Positions 1 through 8,564 of a DNA stretch of 64,000 bases are shown here, one piece after another. This DNA comes from Streptomyces griseoluteus (lineage in GTDB: Bacteria > Actinomycetota > Actinomycetes > Streptomycetales > Streptomycetaceae), in contig NZ_SRRU01000009.1 in assembly GCF_004784465.1 (NCBI RefSeq), positions 124,001-188,000 on the forward strand. Direction: 5' to 3'. Position numbers and translations under genes: made by a program. The number at the start of each line of letters is the position of its first letter. The stretch's first letter is position 1. The notes beneath the pieces are model-generated. The model was given only the letters and a program-made list of their open reading frames with translations, searched no databases and was not told the DNA's origin.

Positions 1-2225
1 ACGCGATCGTCACCGACCCGAAGCCCGAGGAGACCGGCGGCTGCCCCGTCGCGCACGGTGCCAGTACCACCTCCCTGCACCCGGCCCTCGGCAGTGGCAA
101 CGACCGCTGGTGGCCCAAGCAGCTCAACCTGAAGGTCCTTGCGAAGAACCCGCCCGTCGCCAACCCGCTGGGCGAGGACTTCGACTACGCCGAGGCGTTC
201 CTGAGCCTCGACCTGCCGGCCGTGAAACGCGATCTCGCCGAGGTGCTCACCACGTCCCAGGACTGGTGGCCCGCCGACTTCGGGCACTACGGCCCCTTCA
301 TCATCCGTATGGCCTGGCACAGCGCCGGCACCTACCGCACCCGTGACGGCCGCGGCGGTGGCGGCACCGGCCAGCAGCGCTTCGCCCCGCTCAACAGCTG
401 GCCGGACAACGCCAACCTGGACAAGGCCCGCCGGCTGCTCTGGCCGGTGAAGAAGAAGTACGGCAAGAACATTTCCTGGGCCGACCTCATGATCCTCGCG
501 GGCAATGTCGCGCTGGAGACCATGGGCTTCAAGACCTTCGGCTTCGGCGGCGGCCGCGTGGACGCCTGGGAGCCCGACGCCGACGTGTACTGGGGTCCGG
601 AGACCACCTGGCTCGGCGACGAGCGCTACACCGGTGACCGTGAGCTGGAGGAGCCCCTCGCGGCCGTCCAGATGGGCCTGATCTACGTCAACCCGGAGGG
701 TCCCAACGGCAACCCGGACCCGGTCGCCGCGGCCCGCGACATCCGCGAGACCTTCGGCCGCATGGCGATGAACGACGAGGAGACCGTCGCCCTGATCGCG
801 GGCGGTCACACCTTCGGCAAGACCCACGGCGCGGGCCCGTCGAGCGAGGTCGGTCCCGACCCGATGGACGCCCCGATGGAGCAGCAGGGCCTCGGCTGGA
901 AGAGCGGCTACGGCACCGGCAAGGGCCCCGACACCATCACCTCGGGCCTGGAGGTCACCTGGAACTCCACCCCGATCACCTGGGACGTCAACTTCTTCGC
1001 CACCCTCTTCGGCTACGAGTGGGAGCTGACCGAGAGCCCCGCCGGCGCCAAGCAGTGGAAGCCGAAGGACGGCGCGGGCGACGGCACCGTACCCAGCGCC
1101 TTCGACCCGGACAAGAAGATCGCGCCGAACATGCTCACGACGGACCTGTCGCTGCGCTTCGACCCGATCTACGAGCCGATCTCGCGCCGGTTCTACGAGA
1201 ACCCCGAGGAATTCGCGGACGCCTTCGCCCGTGCCTGGTACAAGCTGACCCACCGCGACATGGGCCCGAAGTCGCTGCTGCTCGGCCCCGAGGTCCCCGA
1301 GGAGACGCTGCTCTGGCAGGACCCGCTGCCCCAGCCGGTGGGCGAGCCGATCGACGCGGCCGACGCCGACGCGCTCAAGGGCAAGATCCTCGACTCCGGT
1401 CTCACCGTGGCGCAGCTCGTCAGCACCGCGTGGGCGTCCGCGTCCACCTTCCGCGGCAGTGACAAGCGCGGCGGTGCGGACGGCGCCCGGATCCGCCTGG
1501 AGCCGCAGCGCGGCTGGGAGGTCAACGACCCGGACCAGCTCGCCCTGGTGCTCCGCACGCTCGAGGGCATCCAGGAGGAGTTCAACGCCTCCGCCGGTGC
1601 CAAGCACGTCTCCCTGGCCGACCTGATCGTCCTCGGCGGCGACGCCGCGGTGGAGAAGGCCGCGAAGGACGGCGGCTTCCCGGTCGACGTGCCCTTCACG
1701 CCGGGCCGTGTGGACGCCAGCCAGGAGCAGACCGACGTCGAGTCGTTCGAGGCGCTCAAGCCCGCCGCCGACGGCTTCCGCAACTACTCCGGCAAGGGAA
1801 GCAACCCCGGCCGCGCCGAGTACGCGCTCGTCGACCGCGCCAACCTGCTGACCCTCACCTCCCCGGAGCTGACCGTCCTCATCGGCGGGCTGCGGGTCCT
1901 GGGCGCCAACTACCAGGACTCCGACCTGGGCGTCTTCACCGAGACGCCGGGCGTGCTGACGAACGACTGGTTCGTCAACCTGCTGGACCTCGGCACCACG
2001 TGGAGCTCCACCTCCGAGGACCAGGCCACCTTCGAGGGCCGCGACGCCTCCACCGGCGCGGCCAAGTGGACCGGCACCCGTGCCGACCTGGTCTTCGGCT
2101 CCAACGCCGAGCTGCGCGCCGTCGCCGAGGTGTACGCCTCCGACGACGCCAAGGAGAAGTTCGTCAAGGACTTCGCCGCCGCGTGGCACAAGGTGATGAA
2201 CCTGGGCCGCTTCGACCTCGCCTGA
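1..2225 (+). CDS. katG: Catalase-peroxidase KatG (5' end outside window)
   Basis: Bifunctional haem catalase-peroxidase that destroys H2O2 in the cytoplasm. The reading frame is open from base 3, already about 10 codons into the protein (the first residues resemble the usual KatG N-terminus), so the true start lies just upstream of the window. Both halves of the duplicated plant-peroxidase fold are present. The distal Arg-Trp-His site (RMAWH) and the proximal His motif (GGHTFGKTHG) are visible. The three residues of the Met-Tyr-Trp adduct needed for catalase activity are kept: Trp in MAWH, Tyr in LIYVNPEG, Met in RMAMND. The proximal Trp (TPITWDV) and the Ser matching Mycobacterium tuberculosis Ser315 (TITSG) are also conserved, so the enzyme should be active. 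KatG is often paired with the Fur-like repressor FurA upstream, but that region is not in view. Confidence 0.97.
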   Translation, partial: AIVTDPKPEETGGCPVAHGASTTSLHPALGSGNDRWWPKQLNLKVLAKNPPVANPLGEDFDYAEAFLSLDLPAVKRDLAEVLTTSQDWWPADFGHYGPFIIRMAWHSAGTYRTRDGRGGGGTGQQRFAPLNSWPDNANLDKARRLLWPVKKKYGKNISWADLMILAGNVALETMGFKTFGFGGGRVDAWEPDADVYWGPETTWLGDERYTGDRELEEPLAAVQMGLIYVNPEGPNGNPDPVAAARDIRETFGRMAMNDEETVALIAGGHTFGKTHGAGPSSEVGPDPMDAPMEQQGLGWKSGYGTGKGPDTITSGLEVTWNSTPITWDVNFFATLFGYEWELTESPAGAKQWKPKDGAGDGTVPSAFDPDKKIAPNMLTTDLSLRFDPIYEPISRRFYENPEEFADAFARAWYKLTHRDMGPKSLLLGPEVPEETLLWQDPLPQPVGEPIDAADADALKGKILDSGLTVAQLVSTAWASASTFRGSDKRGGADGARIRLEPQRGWEVNDPDQLALVLRTLEGIQEEFNASAGAKHVSLADLIVLGGDAAVEKAAKDGGFPVDVPFTPGRVDASQEQTDVESFEALKPAADGFRNYSGKGSNPGRAEYALVDRANLLTLTSPELTVLIGGLRVLGANYQDSDLGVFTETPGVLTNDWFVNLLDLGTTWSSTSEDQATFEGRDASTGAAKWTGTRADLVFGSNAELRAVAEVYASDDAKEKFVKDFAAAWHKVMNLGRFDLA

Positions 2226-2240
2226 GTCGCAGCACCTGAA

Positions 2241-2274
2241 GGGCGCCCCCGGACCGGCCGGTTCGGGGGCGCCC
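2241..2274 (+). terminator. Hairpin terminator after katG
   Basis: A perfect 11-bp inverted repeat (GGGCGCCCCCG at 2241-2251 paired with 2264-2274) with a 12-base loop, starting 15 bases after the katG stop. There is no U-tract, as is common in Streptomyces terminators. Confidence 0.8.
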
Positions 2275-2390
2275 CCTTGTCCGCCGTACCCCTCCCGCCT
2301 GCGGTTCTTCCGCCCCGGCCGTCCGTCCTGCGGGCGCGCCGGGTCAGGTGCACGATGGTGGTGTGGGCAGGCGAGAGGAGGCGGCTGCCG

Positions 2391-2993
2391 ATGACTCGGA
2401 CACCTCCGGAAACGATCACCCCGATACGACTCTGGCGCTGGCGGCGCAATCCGCTGCGCAGGCACGGCGACCTCGTCGAGGCGTGGGTCGTGCTGCTCAC
2501 CTGGGTCTTCGTCGTGATGGGCGGTGCCCTCGCGGGCTGGGCGGCCGCGAGTTCCGTGGACTCCGCGCTCGCCGTGCGCCGCGACCGGGTGCACGAGGTG
2601 CGCGCGGTCCTCACCGGCCCGGCGCCGAAGACCGCGCCCTCGCGCGGCGGTTACGACGACGACCGGGTGTGGGCCAAGGCCCGCTGGACCGACGGCCGGG
2701 GCGCCGTGCACACCGACAAGGCCAAGGTGAACCCCGGTGCCCCGGCCGGCACCACCGTCGACCTCTGGACGGACGGCACCGGACGCACCGTGCCGCCGCC
2801 CGCCTCCCTGGCCGAGTCCATGCTCCAGACCGTGCTCACCGGCGTCCTCGTCGCCCAGATCACCAGCACGGCCGTCTGGGGCTGCGGACGGCTGGCGTGC
2901 GGCTCGCTCGTCCGGCGCCGGCTCGCGGATTGGGACGAGGAGTGGAGTCGTGTCGGCCCGGAGTGGCGGCGGCTCAGCGGCGGCAGGGGCTGA
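2391..2993 (+). CDS. Rv1733c-like two-TM membrane protein
   Basis: 200-residue membrane protein of the family typified by M. tuberculosis Rv1733c; function unknown. The first hydrophobic segment (about residues 28-50) follows an Arg-rich cytoplasmic start. A soluble extracytoplasmic domain of about 90 residues comes next, with a TTVDLWTDGTGR-like stretch typical of the family. A second hydrophobic segment lies near residues 143-165, and the tail is basic then acidic. The ATG at 2391 is preceded by GAGAGGAGG, a good ribosome-binding site. An open frame extends upstream to 2277 but overlaps the katG terminator. It is a lone gene between katG and the convergent beta-lactamase regulators. Confidence 0.72.
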   Translation: MTRTPPETITPIRLWRWRRNPLRRHGDLVEAWVVLLTWVFVVMGGALAGWAAASSVDSALAVRRDRVHEVRAVLTGPAPKTAPSRGGYDDDRVWAKARWTDGRGAVHTDKAKVNPGAPAGTTVDLWTDGTGRTVPPPASLAESMLQTVLTGVLVAQITSTAVWGCGRLACGSLVRRRLADWDEEWSRVGPEWRRLSGGRG

Positions 2994-3002
2994 CGCCCGG
3001 CC

Positions 3003-3890
3003 TCAACTCCGCAGCGCCTCGAACGCGCGCCGGGCCGCGACCCCGATGGCCAGGTCGATGTCCGGCGCCAGGGACGCCCTGCGGTCCGCGCGGGTCAGCG
3101 CCGCCAGCGCCACCCGGTCGCCGGAGTCCGCCTCCACCACACCGATCTCGTGCCGCAGATGCAGGAACGAGCCCGTCTTCCCGCTGTACCGCAGCGAGTC
3201 CGCGCGCAGCTCGCTCACCATCCGGTGGGCGAAGACCTGGAAGCCCATGAGCCGGCGCAGCTCCGCCGTCGCCGCCGGGTCGGAGATCTCGTCGCGCCAC
3301 ACCCGCTCCAGCAGGGACACCAGCGCCCCGGCCGTCCCCCTGCTCGCGTGCGCCGGGTCCAGCGTCTCGATGGTGTGCCGACCGGTGCGCTCGTCGCGTA
3401 CGGCCAGCTCCAGCGCGAGGGAGAAGTCGTTGCCGCAGGCTCCGGCGGCACAGGCGTACATATGGTGCAGCCGGTGCCGTACCCGCAGGTCCGGGCAGTC
3501 CCAGGAGCGCAGCCGCTCGTCCACTTCCGGTACCGGGACCAGGTCGAGGAGGAGGTCTGCGGCGGCGTTGTCGCTCACCGAGAGCATCATCAGCAGCAGG
3601 TCGCCGACGGCCAGCGTCGCCGGATGGCGGAACGCCGCGAGCCCGGCCGGACCAGGGCTCCCGGCGGGAGGTACGTAGGTCACGGGCCGGGCAGGGTCGA
3701 ATTCCCCGGCCGCGATCCGGTCCAGCACGACCAGAGCCAGCGGGACCTTCACCACCGAGGCGAGCGGTACCGGTACGTCCACGGCGAAGCCCAGATCCTC
3801 GCCGGTGTCGATGTTCCGGGCGAGGAACGAACCCCGGACGCCGAGCGCGTCCCAGTCGCGGGCGATGCCGTCCGCCACCTCGGTCTTCAT
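3003..3890 (-). CDS. blaB: BlaB-type cytoplasmic serine beta-lactamase-like regulator
   Basis: 295-residue protein with the penicilloyl-serine-transferase signature: SVVK (Ser45-Lys48), SDN (106-108) and KTG (238-240). It has no signal peptide (start MKTEVADGIARDW) and no clear E-x-x-L-N deacylation motif, unlike the secreted beta-lactamase next door. Its start overlaps the stop of the upstream LysR gene by 4 bp (ATGA), so the two are translationally coupled. This matches the S. cacaoi arrangement, in which blaA (LysR) and blaB are transcribed together, divergent from blaL, and both are needed for beta-lactamase induction. BlaB there is a cytoplasmic regulatory protein rather than a beta-lactamase. 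The regulatory role here is inferred from that parallel; an ordinary cytoplasmic serine hydrolase is the alternative. Confidence 0.82.
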   Translation of the reverse strand: MKTEVADGIARDWDALGVRGSFLARNIDTGEDLGFAVDVPVPLASVVKVPLALVVLDRIAAGEFDPARPVTYVPPAGSPGPAGLAAFRHPATLAVGDLLLMMLSVSDNAAADLLLDLVPVPEVDERLRSWDCPDLRVRHRLHHMYACAAGACGNDFSLALELAVRDERTGRHTIETLDPAHASRGTAGALVSLLERVWRDEISDPAATAELRRLMGFQVFAHRMVSELRADSLRYSGKTGSFLHLRHEIGVVEADSGDRVALAALTRADRRASLAPDIDLAIGVAARRAFEALRS

Positions 3891-4750
3891 CGCGTCACCT
3901 CCGCCAGGGCCTCCGCAAGCCACTGCGGGACCTCGCCCGTCTCCCCGTGGGACTCGCTCGCGCCGACCTCGTAACCCCGGTGCAGGGAGGGGTCGGCCAG
4001 CGGGGTCCAGCTCGCGCCGTGCTGCCGGGCGAACGGCTCCGCGCACAGCAGCCGCGCCCGCCCGGCCAGCGTGTCGGCCAGCGCGGCGGCGGCCGGGCCG
4101 GCCGGTCGCAGAAGCGTCTCGGGCAGCCCGGCACGGGCGGCGGCCCGCGCCAACCGGTCCTGTGCGTAGGGCAGTTCGTCCTCCTCCAGGGCCAGGATCG
4201 GCAGCCCGGCCACGCCTCGCGGCGGGCGGAGGTCCTCCAGGTGGAGGGTGCGCCGGGCGAGTTGCCGCGCCCCGGCCAGGCCGAGCGGGACCCGGAGTGT
4301 GGCCCGCTCCGGGGCCACGCGGAGCAGGGCGTAGGCCAGCGAACCCTCGCTGAGGCCCGACTGCCTCTGCTGTGGCGGGAGTTCGCGCACCGCCAGCGTA
4401 GTGCCGTGCTCGGTGCCCGCCCGGAGTACGCCCGCCAGGGCCACCGGCGCGCAGTGCGCGGGCACGCCCACGACCCGTGTCCGCGCGGCGCGGGCCGAGC
4501 GGGCGGCCTGGTCCAGCCGTTCGGCGCGCTCCAGCACGTCGCGTGCGTACGGGAGCAGCGAGGTGCCGAACTCCGTCACGGCGACCTGGCGCCGGGAACG
4601 GTCGAACAACTGGCCGCCGAAATACGCCTCCAGCGACTTGATGCGGCGGCTGAGGAGTGGCTGCGCGATCTCCAGCCGGTCGGCCGCGCGCGAGAAGCTC
4701 ACCTCCTCGGCCGTTGCGGTGAACGCCGCCAGATGCGCGAGCAGATCCAT
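3887..4750 (-). CDS. blaA: LysR-family regulator, BlaA type
   Basis: 287-residue LysR transcription factor. The N-terminal winged helix-turn-helix occupies about residues 1-60 (FSRAADRLEIAQPLLSRRIK) and is followed by the linker helix and a substrate-binding-like effector domain. It is transcribed divergently from the class A beta-lactamase, with 134 bp between the start codons, and is coupled to blaB by an ATGA overlap. In S. cacaoi the orthologous protein activates blaL by binding the shared intergenic region; the same job is inferred here. The effector domain looks somewhat short and Ala/Arg-rich but is uninterrupted. Confidence 0.85.
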   Translation of the reverse strand: MDLLAHLAAFTATAEEVSFSRAADRLEIAQPLLSRRIKSLEAYFGGQLFDRSRRQVAVTEFGTSLLPYARDVLERAERLDQAARSARAARTRVVGVPAHCAPVALAGVLRAGTEHGTTLAVRELPPQQRQSGLSEGSLAYALLRVAPERATLRVPLGLAGARQLARRTLHLEDLRPPRGVAGLPILALEEDELPYAQDRLARAAARAGLPETLLRPAGPAAAALADTLAGRARLLCAEPFARQHGASWTPLADPSLHRGYEVGASESHGETGEVPQWLAEALAEVTR

Positions 4751-4884
4751 CCAGGAGTCATATCAATAAGTCATGGAGCGTTCAAAGTTCACTCTTGGAC
4801 ATGGGCGGTGTCCTGCTGTTTCGCTGTCACCCCGTCGGTGATCCAACTGGCCCGACGGCCCGACTCCCATGGAGGAAACCGCAC
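4751..4884. promoter_or_regulatory. Divergent blaA / beta-lactamase control region
   Basis: Non-coding 134 bp between two divergent starts. An unusually AT-rich core at about 4755-4795 holds a direct repeat AGTCAT (4756-4761 and 4769-4774) spaced 13 bp start to start, and a second near-repeat, GTTCAAAGTTCA. This is where a LysR activator would be expected to bind. The beta-lactamase ribosome-binding site GGAGGA lies at 4871-4876. No promoter hexamers were assigned with confidence. Confidence 0.6.
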
Positions 4885-5793
4885 ATGAACCGTGCCACCC
4901 CCGTCCCGCGCCGCACCCTGCTCCGCGCGGGTACCGCCCTCACCGCCGCTGCCGCCGCGACCTCCGCCGCCCCCGCCTTCGCCGCCCCGGACGGCCCGGC
5001 CGCGCTGCGCCCCGGGCTGGCCGCGCTGGAGAAGCGGTACGGCGCACGGCTCGGTGTGTACGCGCACAACACCCGCACCGGCGCCACGGTGGCGTACCGC
5101 GCCGACGAGCCGTTCGCCATGTGCTCGACGTTCAAGGCCATCGCCGCCGCGGCGGTCCTGCGCGACCACGGCGGCCGCGCCGCGCTCGGCGAGGTGATCC
5201 ACTATCCGCCGGCGGACATCCTGTCCAACTCCGAGCAGTCCAAGGCCCACCAAGAGACCGGCATGGCGCTGGGCGACGTGTGCGCGGCCGCCATCCAGTA
5301 CAGCGACAACACGGCGGGCAACCTCATGCTCCGCAGGATCGGCGGACCGGCCGGCCTCACCCGCTTCTTCCGCTCCCTCGGCGACCGGGTGAGCCGGCTC
5401 GACCGGTGGGAGACCGATCTGAACACCGCCGTACCCGGTGATCCGCGTGACACCACCACACCCCGCGCCCTCGGCCGTACCTTCGAACTACTGACCCTGG
5501 GGCGGGCCTTGAGTGACGGCGACCGGGAGCAGCTCGTCGGCTGGCTGCGCGGGAACACCACCAGCGGCAGGCGGTTCGGCGCCGGGCTCCCGTCGGACTG
5601 GGTCCTCGCGGACAAGACCGGCACCGGTTCCTACGCCACCGCCAACGACCTCGGTGTGGCCTGGACCGGCAAGGGCACGCCGCTGCTGCTGTGCGTGCTG
5701 TCCACCAAGCCCGCGCCCGACGCGCCCGTGGACGAGGCGCTGATCGAGGAGACGGCACGCCTGCTCGCGGCCACCCTCGCGCCGGGGGAGTAG
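4885..5793 (+). CDS. bla: Secreted class A beta-lactamase
   Basis: 302-residue serine beta-lactamase that hydrolyses penicillins outside the cell. The twin-arginine signal (RRTLLRAG, Arg9-Arg10), hydrophobic Ala stretch and AFA cleavage site near residue 33 indicate Tat export. All catalytic motifs are present: S-x-x-K at Ser81-Lys84 (CSTFK), SDN at 140-142, the general-base Glu176 in RWETDLN, and KTG at 244-246. Length and motif spacing are those of a functional class A enzyme. GGAGGA eight bases before the ATG fixes the start; an open extension to 4795 lacks such a site. It sits divergent from blaA-blaB, so expression is probably inducible by beta-lactams, as for blaL of S. cacaoi. Confidence 0.95.
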   Translation: MNRATPVPRRTLLRAGTALTAAAAATSAAPAFAAPDGPAALRPGLAALEKRYGARLGVYAHNTRTGATVAYRADEPFAMCSTFKAIAAAAVLRDHGGRAALGEVIHYPPADILSNSEQSKAHQETGMALGDVCAAAIQYSDNTAGNLMLRRIGGPAGLTRFFRSLGDRVSRLDRWETDLNTAVPGDPRDTTTPRALGRTFELLTLGRALSDGDREQLVGWLRGNTTSGRRFGAGLPSDWVLADKTGTGSYATANDLGVAWTGKGTPLLLCVLSTKPAPDAPVDEALIEETARLLAATLAPGE

Positions 5794-5800
5794 CCGCCCT

Positions 5801-5827
5801 CGGCCCCGCCCGCGACCGGCGGGGCCG
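5801..5827 (+). terminator. Hairpin terminator after beta-lactamase
   Basis: Perfect 10-bp stem (CGGCCCCGCC at 5801-5810 with 5818-5827) and a 7-base loop, starting 8 bases past the beta-lactamase stop codon. Confidence 0.82.
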
Positions 5828-6071
5828 ACCCGTGCAATTCGGGGATGTCGGGTCCCGTACCGAAATCTGCCGTCCGTGCTGACCTGCGTATTCGGTTCCG
5901 GAGCGACTGTGATGATGCTCAACTCGTGGAAAATTGACGGGAGTTGTAAAGGCGACAAGACTCTGACCGTCCTCGCTTCCGCCTCGGGCGGGCGAAGGGA
6001 CACGGGGCGCCGCGCGCCGGTTCGCGCGCGCCCTGCCACCTCCCACACCTTTGAACGGACAGAGGCTCACC

Positions 6072-6998
6072 TTGGCACGCTCGCAACCAGCCAGATTTCT
6101 CGCCACGGCCGCCGCGGCCTTCCTCGCGGCGACCGCCGCGCCGCTGCTCGGCGCCACCGCCGCCCACGCCCAGGAGGGCGGCGCCTGCTCGTCCGCCACC
6201 GTGCAGTACCGACTGGTCGACGCCGACGGCAAGGTCGTCGGCGCCGACTGGTCCTCGCAGGGCGGCTTTCATCAGTGGGACACCGTCCCCGGCACCGTCG
6301 AGGTCCGCCTCGCGCCCGGCCAGAGCGTCGGCGAGGGGTGCACCTACCCCGTCTCCCTGGCCGAGTACACGACCGAGGGCCCGAACTGGGCGTCCTCCGG
6401 CCACCAGGAAATGGTCGACAAGGCCACCGTCCACCTCACCGCGAAGGACGTCGCGGGCAAGGACGACGACGGCCGCACCTGGCAGAAGCTCAGCGTGAAG
6501 ACGCCGACCTGCTTCGGGCAGATCGACCTGTACGGCGAGGACACCGCCTACGACGGCAAGGAGGGCGAGGGCCACGGCCCGCTGCCCGACGTGCGTGCCG
6601 GCGTCCTCACGCCGTACCACCTGATAGCCGCCTGGAACGGCGGGGACAAGCGGTGCGAGGCCGGTACACCGGAGTCGGCCACGCCGAGCCCGTCCGCGCC
6701 GGAGACCTCCGCGAGCCCGGTGCCTTCCGCGCCGCCCGCCGGGAGCGAGCCGAGCGCGCCCGCCGAGGGCACCACGCCTCCGGTGAGCCCGAAGCCCGGC
6801 GCGACGCCGTCCACCGACGCGGACGTGCCGCCGGCCCAGTCCAGTCCGCCCGCGCCCAAGTCCTCGCCCAACGGCGGTAATCCGCCGCTGGCGGAGACCG
6901 GTGCGGGTGCCCCGGTCGGCATGCTCGCGGGTGGGGCCGCGCTCGTGCTGGCCGTGGGAGCCGGGACGGTGTACGCCTCGCGCGCACGCCGTTCCTGA
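6072..6998 (+). CDS. LAETG sortase-anchored surface protein
   Basis: 308-residue cell-wall protein of unknown function. A Sec signal peptide (cleavage near AHA-QEGG) is followed by a folded domain of about 165 residues with three cysteines (ACSS, GCTY, TCFG). Next come a Pro/Ser/Thr/Ala-rich wall-spanning stalk of about 70 residues and a C-terminal sorting signal: LAETG, a hydrophobic helix and a basic tail (SRARRS). LAxTG is the motif used by class E sortases of Streptomyces. The chosen start is TTG at 6072, preceded by AGAGG at 6061-6065; a TTG at 6051 in the same frame is the alternative and lacks a site. No sortase gene lies in the window. Confidence 0.85.
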   Translation: MARSQPARFLATAAAAFLAATAAPLLGATAAHAQEGGACSSATVQYRLVDADGKVVGADWSSQGGFHQWDTVPGTVEVRLAPGQSVGEGCTYPVSLAEYTTEGPNWASSGHQEMVDKATVHLTAKDVAGKDDDGRTWQKLSVKTPTCFGQIDLYGEDTAYDGKEGEGHGPLPDVRAGVLTPYHLIAAWNGGDKRCEAGTPESATPSPSAPETSASPVPSAPPAGSEPSAPAEGTTPPVSPKPGATPSTDADVPPAQSSPPAPKSSPNGGNPPLAETGAGAPVGMLAGGAALVLAVGAGTVYASRARRS

Positions 6999-7036
6999 CC
7001 CCTCCCGCGTCACCGGCGCGGGAAGGGGAGGCAGGA

Positions 7037-7068
7037 GGGGGAGCCGTCGGCGGGCGGCTCCCCCTTTT
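7037..7068 (+). terminator. Rho-independent-type terminator after LAETG protein
   Basis: Perfect 10-bp stem (GGGGGAGCCG at 7037-7046 with 7055-7064), 8-base loop, then TTTT at 7065-7068. Confidence 0.88.
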
Positions 7069-7185
7069 CGGCTTCACGCGGCCTGGTTTCCCAGTACCGG
7101 CAGTAACATGATGATCTTTCTCCGGAAGTTACTCACCAGTCAATCAGGCGCCGTCCGCGTGGGCGCGCCTCCTCCGGAGATGACC

Positions 7186-7368
7186 ATGTCCATGGCCGAT
7201 GAGGCGTTGGAAAACGCCCGTACCACCTATGAGCAGCACGTACGGACCTGCCGCCAGTGCCGTGCCGACGGCGCGGCCTGCGCCGTGGCCAAGGTCCATC
7301 TGCGCACGTACAACAACGCCCGCCGCGACCATCTCCGGGCCACGGGCGGCTCGGCTCCCAGAGGCTGA
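7186..7368 (+). CDS. Small cysteine-containing cytoplasmic protein, unknown function
   Basis: 60-residue protein, charged, without signal peptide or membrane segment. The central part holds three cysteines in a C-x2-C-x6-C pattern (TCRQCRADGAAC) between an acidic first helix and a basic second one; a metal or redox role is possible but unproven. GGAG at 7176-7179 sits 6 bases before the ATG at 7186, favouring this start over ATGs at 7180 and 7192. Sequences of this type recur in Streptomyces as hypothetical proteins. It stands alone between a strong terminator and a convergent kinase gene. Confidence 0.6.
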   Translation: MSMADEALENARTTYEQHVRTCRQCRADGAACAVAKVHLRTYNNARRDHLRATGGSAPRG

Positions 7369-7380
7369 GGCCTCCGGGGC

Positions 7381-8352
7381 TCAGAACGGGGGAGCGTCCC
7401 CGGTCTCCAGCAGCGAGCGGACGCCGTTCACCGGTTCCGTCGCGGACGGGAAGAGCCTGGTCCAGGCGCGGGCGCGGCCCAGCGCGCCCAGCCGCCAGGC
7501 GAGTCGGGCAGCGCGGCGGAGTTCCGCCGCCGACAGCCCGAGGTCCGTCCAGGGGTCCAGGTAGGCGTCCCGCAGTCGGGGGAGTACCTCTGGCCCGTAA
7601 CGCTCGGCCGCCCGCTGGGCCGGGATGCGCAGACTGGCGAAGGGGTGCGAGACGATGGCGTCTCCCCAGTCGAAGTAGGTGAACCGGCCCGGCGCCGGGT
7701 GGAAGAGCTGGCCCTCGTGCAGATCGGCGTGGTCGAGGGAGTCGGGAACACCGATCGCGTCCAACTCCGCGCACCAGCCGAGCAATCGGGGCCGCAGGGC
7801 GTCGAGCCGCGCCCGCTGCCCGGGCTCCAGGGCGCCGTTCCCGTCCCGCAACCGGTCGAAGGACGCGGGCACTTCGCTCACCCGAAGCCTCGGTACGCCG
7901 AGCGCGCCGAGCTCACCGACGCGCGGAACCAGGGCGCGCTGCATCCGGGCGTACCCGCCGAGCAACTCCTCCCAGGCCCGCGGCCCCGCCTCCGCCTCCC
8001 GGAACAGCGGCCCGCCGTCCGGCAACAGCGACCACCCCCGCTCGCCGTCCACAGCCAGCGGCCGCAGCACGGACTCCGGCACCCACCGAGCCAACGCAGC
8101 GGTCAACGGCCCCTCAAATGCGCTGCCGGGCGGATTGGCCTTGAACCACACGGGGCCCGGCCCGTCCACCGGCACCCGCATCAACACCGACCAGGGCCGC
8201 ACCCGGACCCGAGCCACCCCCGTCACCCGCAGCCCGCACCGCGCGAGTCGCCCCTCGACCCACGCGAAGACCGCTTCCCGCCACGCCCGCTCTTCCCAGG
8301 GCGTCACCGCATCGGGGTACGCACCCCGGTCCACCTCAACCCCGCGCTCCAT
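7381..8352 (-). CDS. Aminoglycoside phosphotransferase-like kinase
   Basis: 323-residue protein of the APH/choline-kinase fold. The catalytic loop LDHADLHEGQ (H-x-D-L-H-x-x-Q, about two thirds along) and the metal-binding DWGDA motif are intact. An N-lobe Lys (VWFKANPP) fits the ATP-binding lysine. The substrate cannot be told from sequence; members of this family phosphorylate small molecules, and most Streptomyces copies are uncharacterised. It is a single gene converging on the small protein upstream. About 210 bp separate it from the ROK gene, with nothing recognisable in between. Confidence 0.8.
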   Translation of the reverse strand: MERGVEVDRGAYPDAVTPWEERAWREAVFAWVEGRLARCGLRVTGVARVRVRPWSVLMRVPVDGPGPVWFKANPPGSAFEGPLTAALARWVPESVLRPLAVDGERGWSLLPDGGPLFREAEAGPRAWEELLGGYARMQRALVPRVGELGALGVPRLRVSEVPASFDRLRDGNGALEPGQRARLDALRPRLLGWCAELDAIGVPDSLDHADLHEGQLFHPAPGRFTYFDWGDAIVSHPFASLRIPAQRAAERYGPEVLPRLRDAYLDPWTDLGLSAAELRRAARLAWRLGALGRARAWTRLFPSATEPVNGVRSLLETGDAPPF

Positions 8353-8564
8353 CGAGCAATCCCAGCACGCCGGACCGCCTCTGGCCAGGGATTTTCACCG
8401 CACGGCCCGAGTGTGCGGCTCCACCACCGCTCGCGACCGCGGCCCTCAGCAGGCGGTCGGGGCCCCACCCTGCCCGCACCGCCGGTTCTCACGGCTTCCG
8501 TCCGCGCGCTCGCGCGTAGCGGTCAGCTCCGGCAGGACGCGGCGACCGCCCGGAGGAACAGTTC

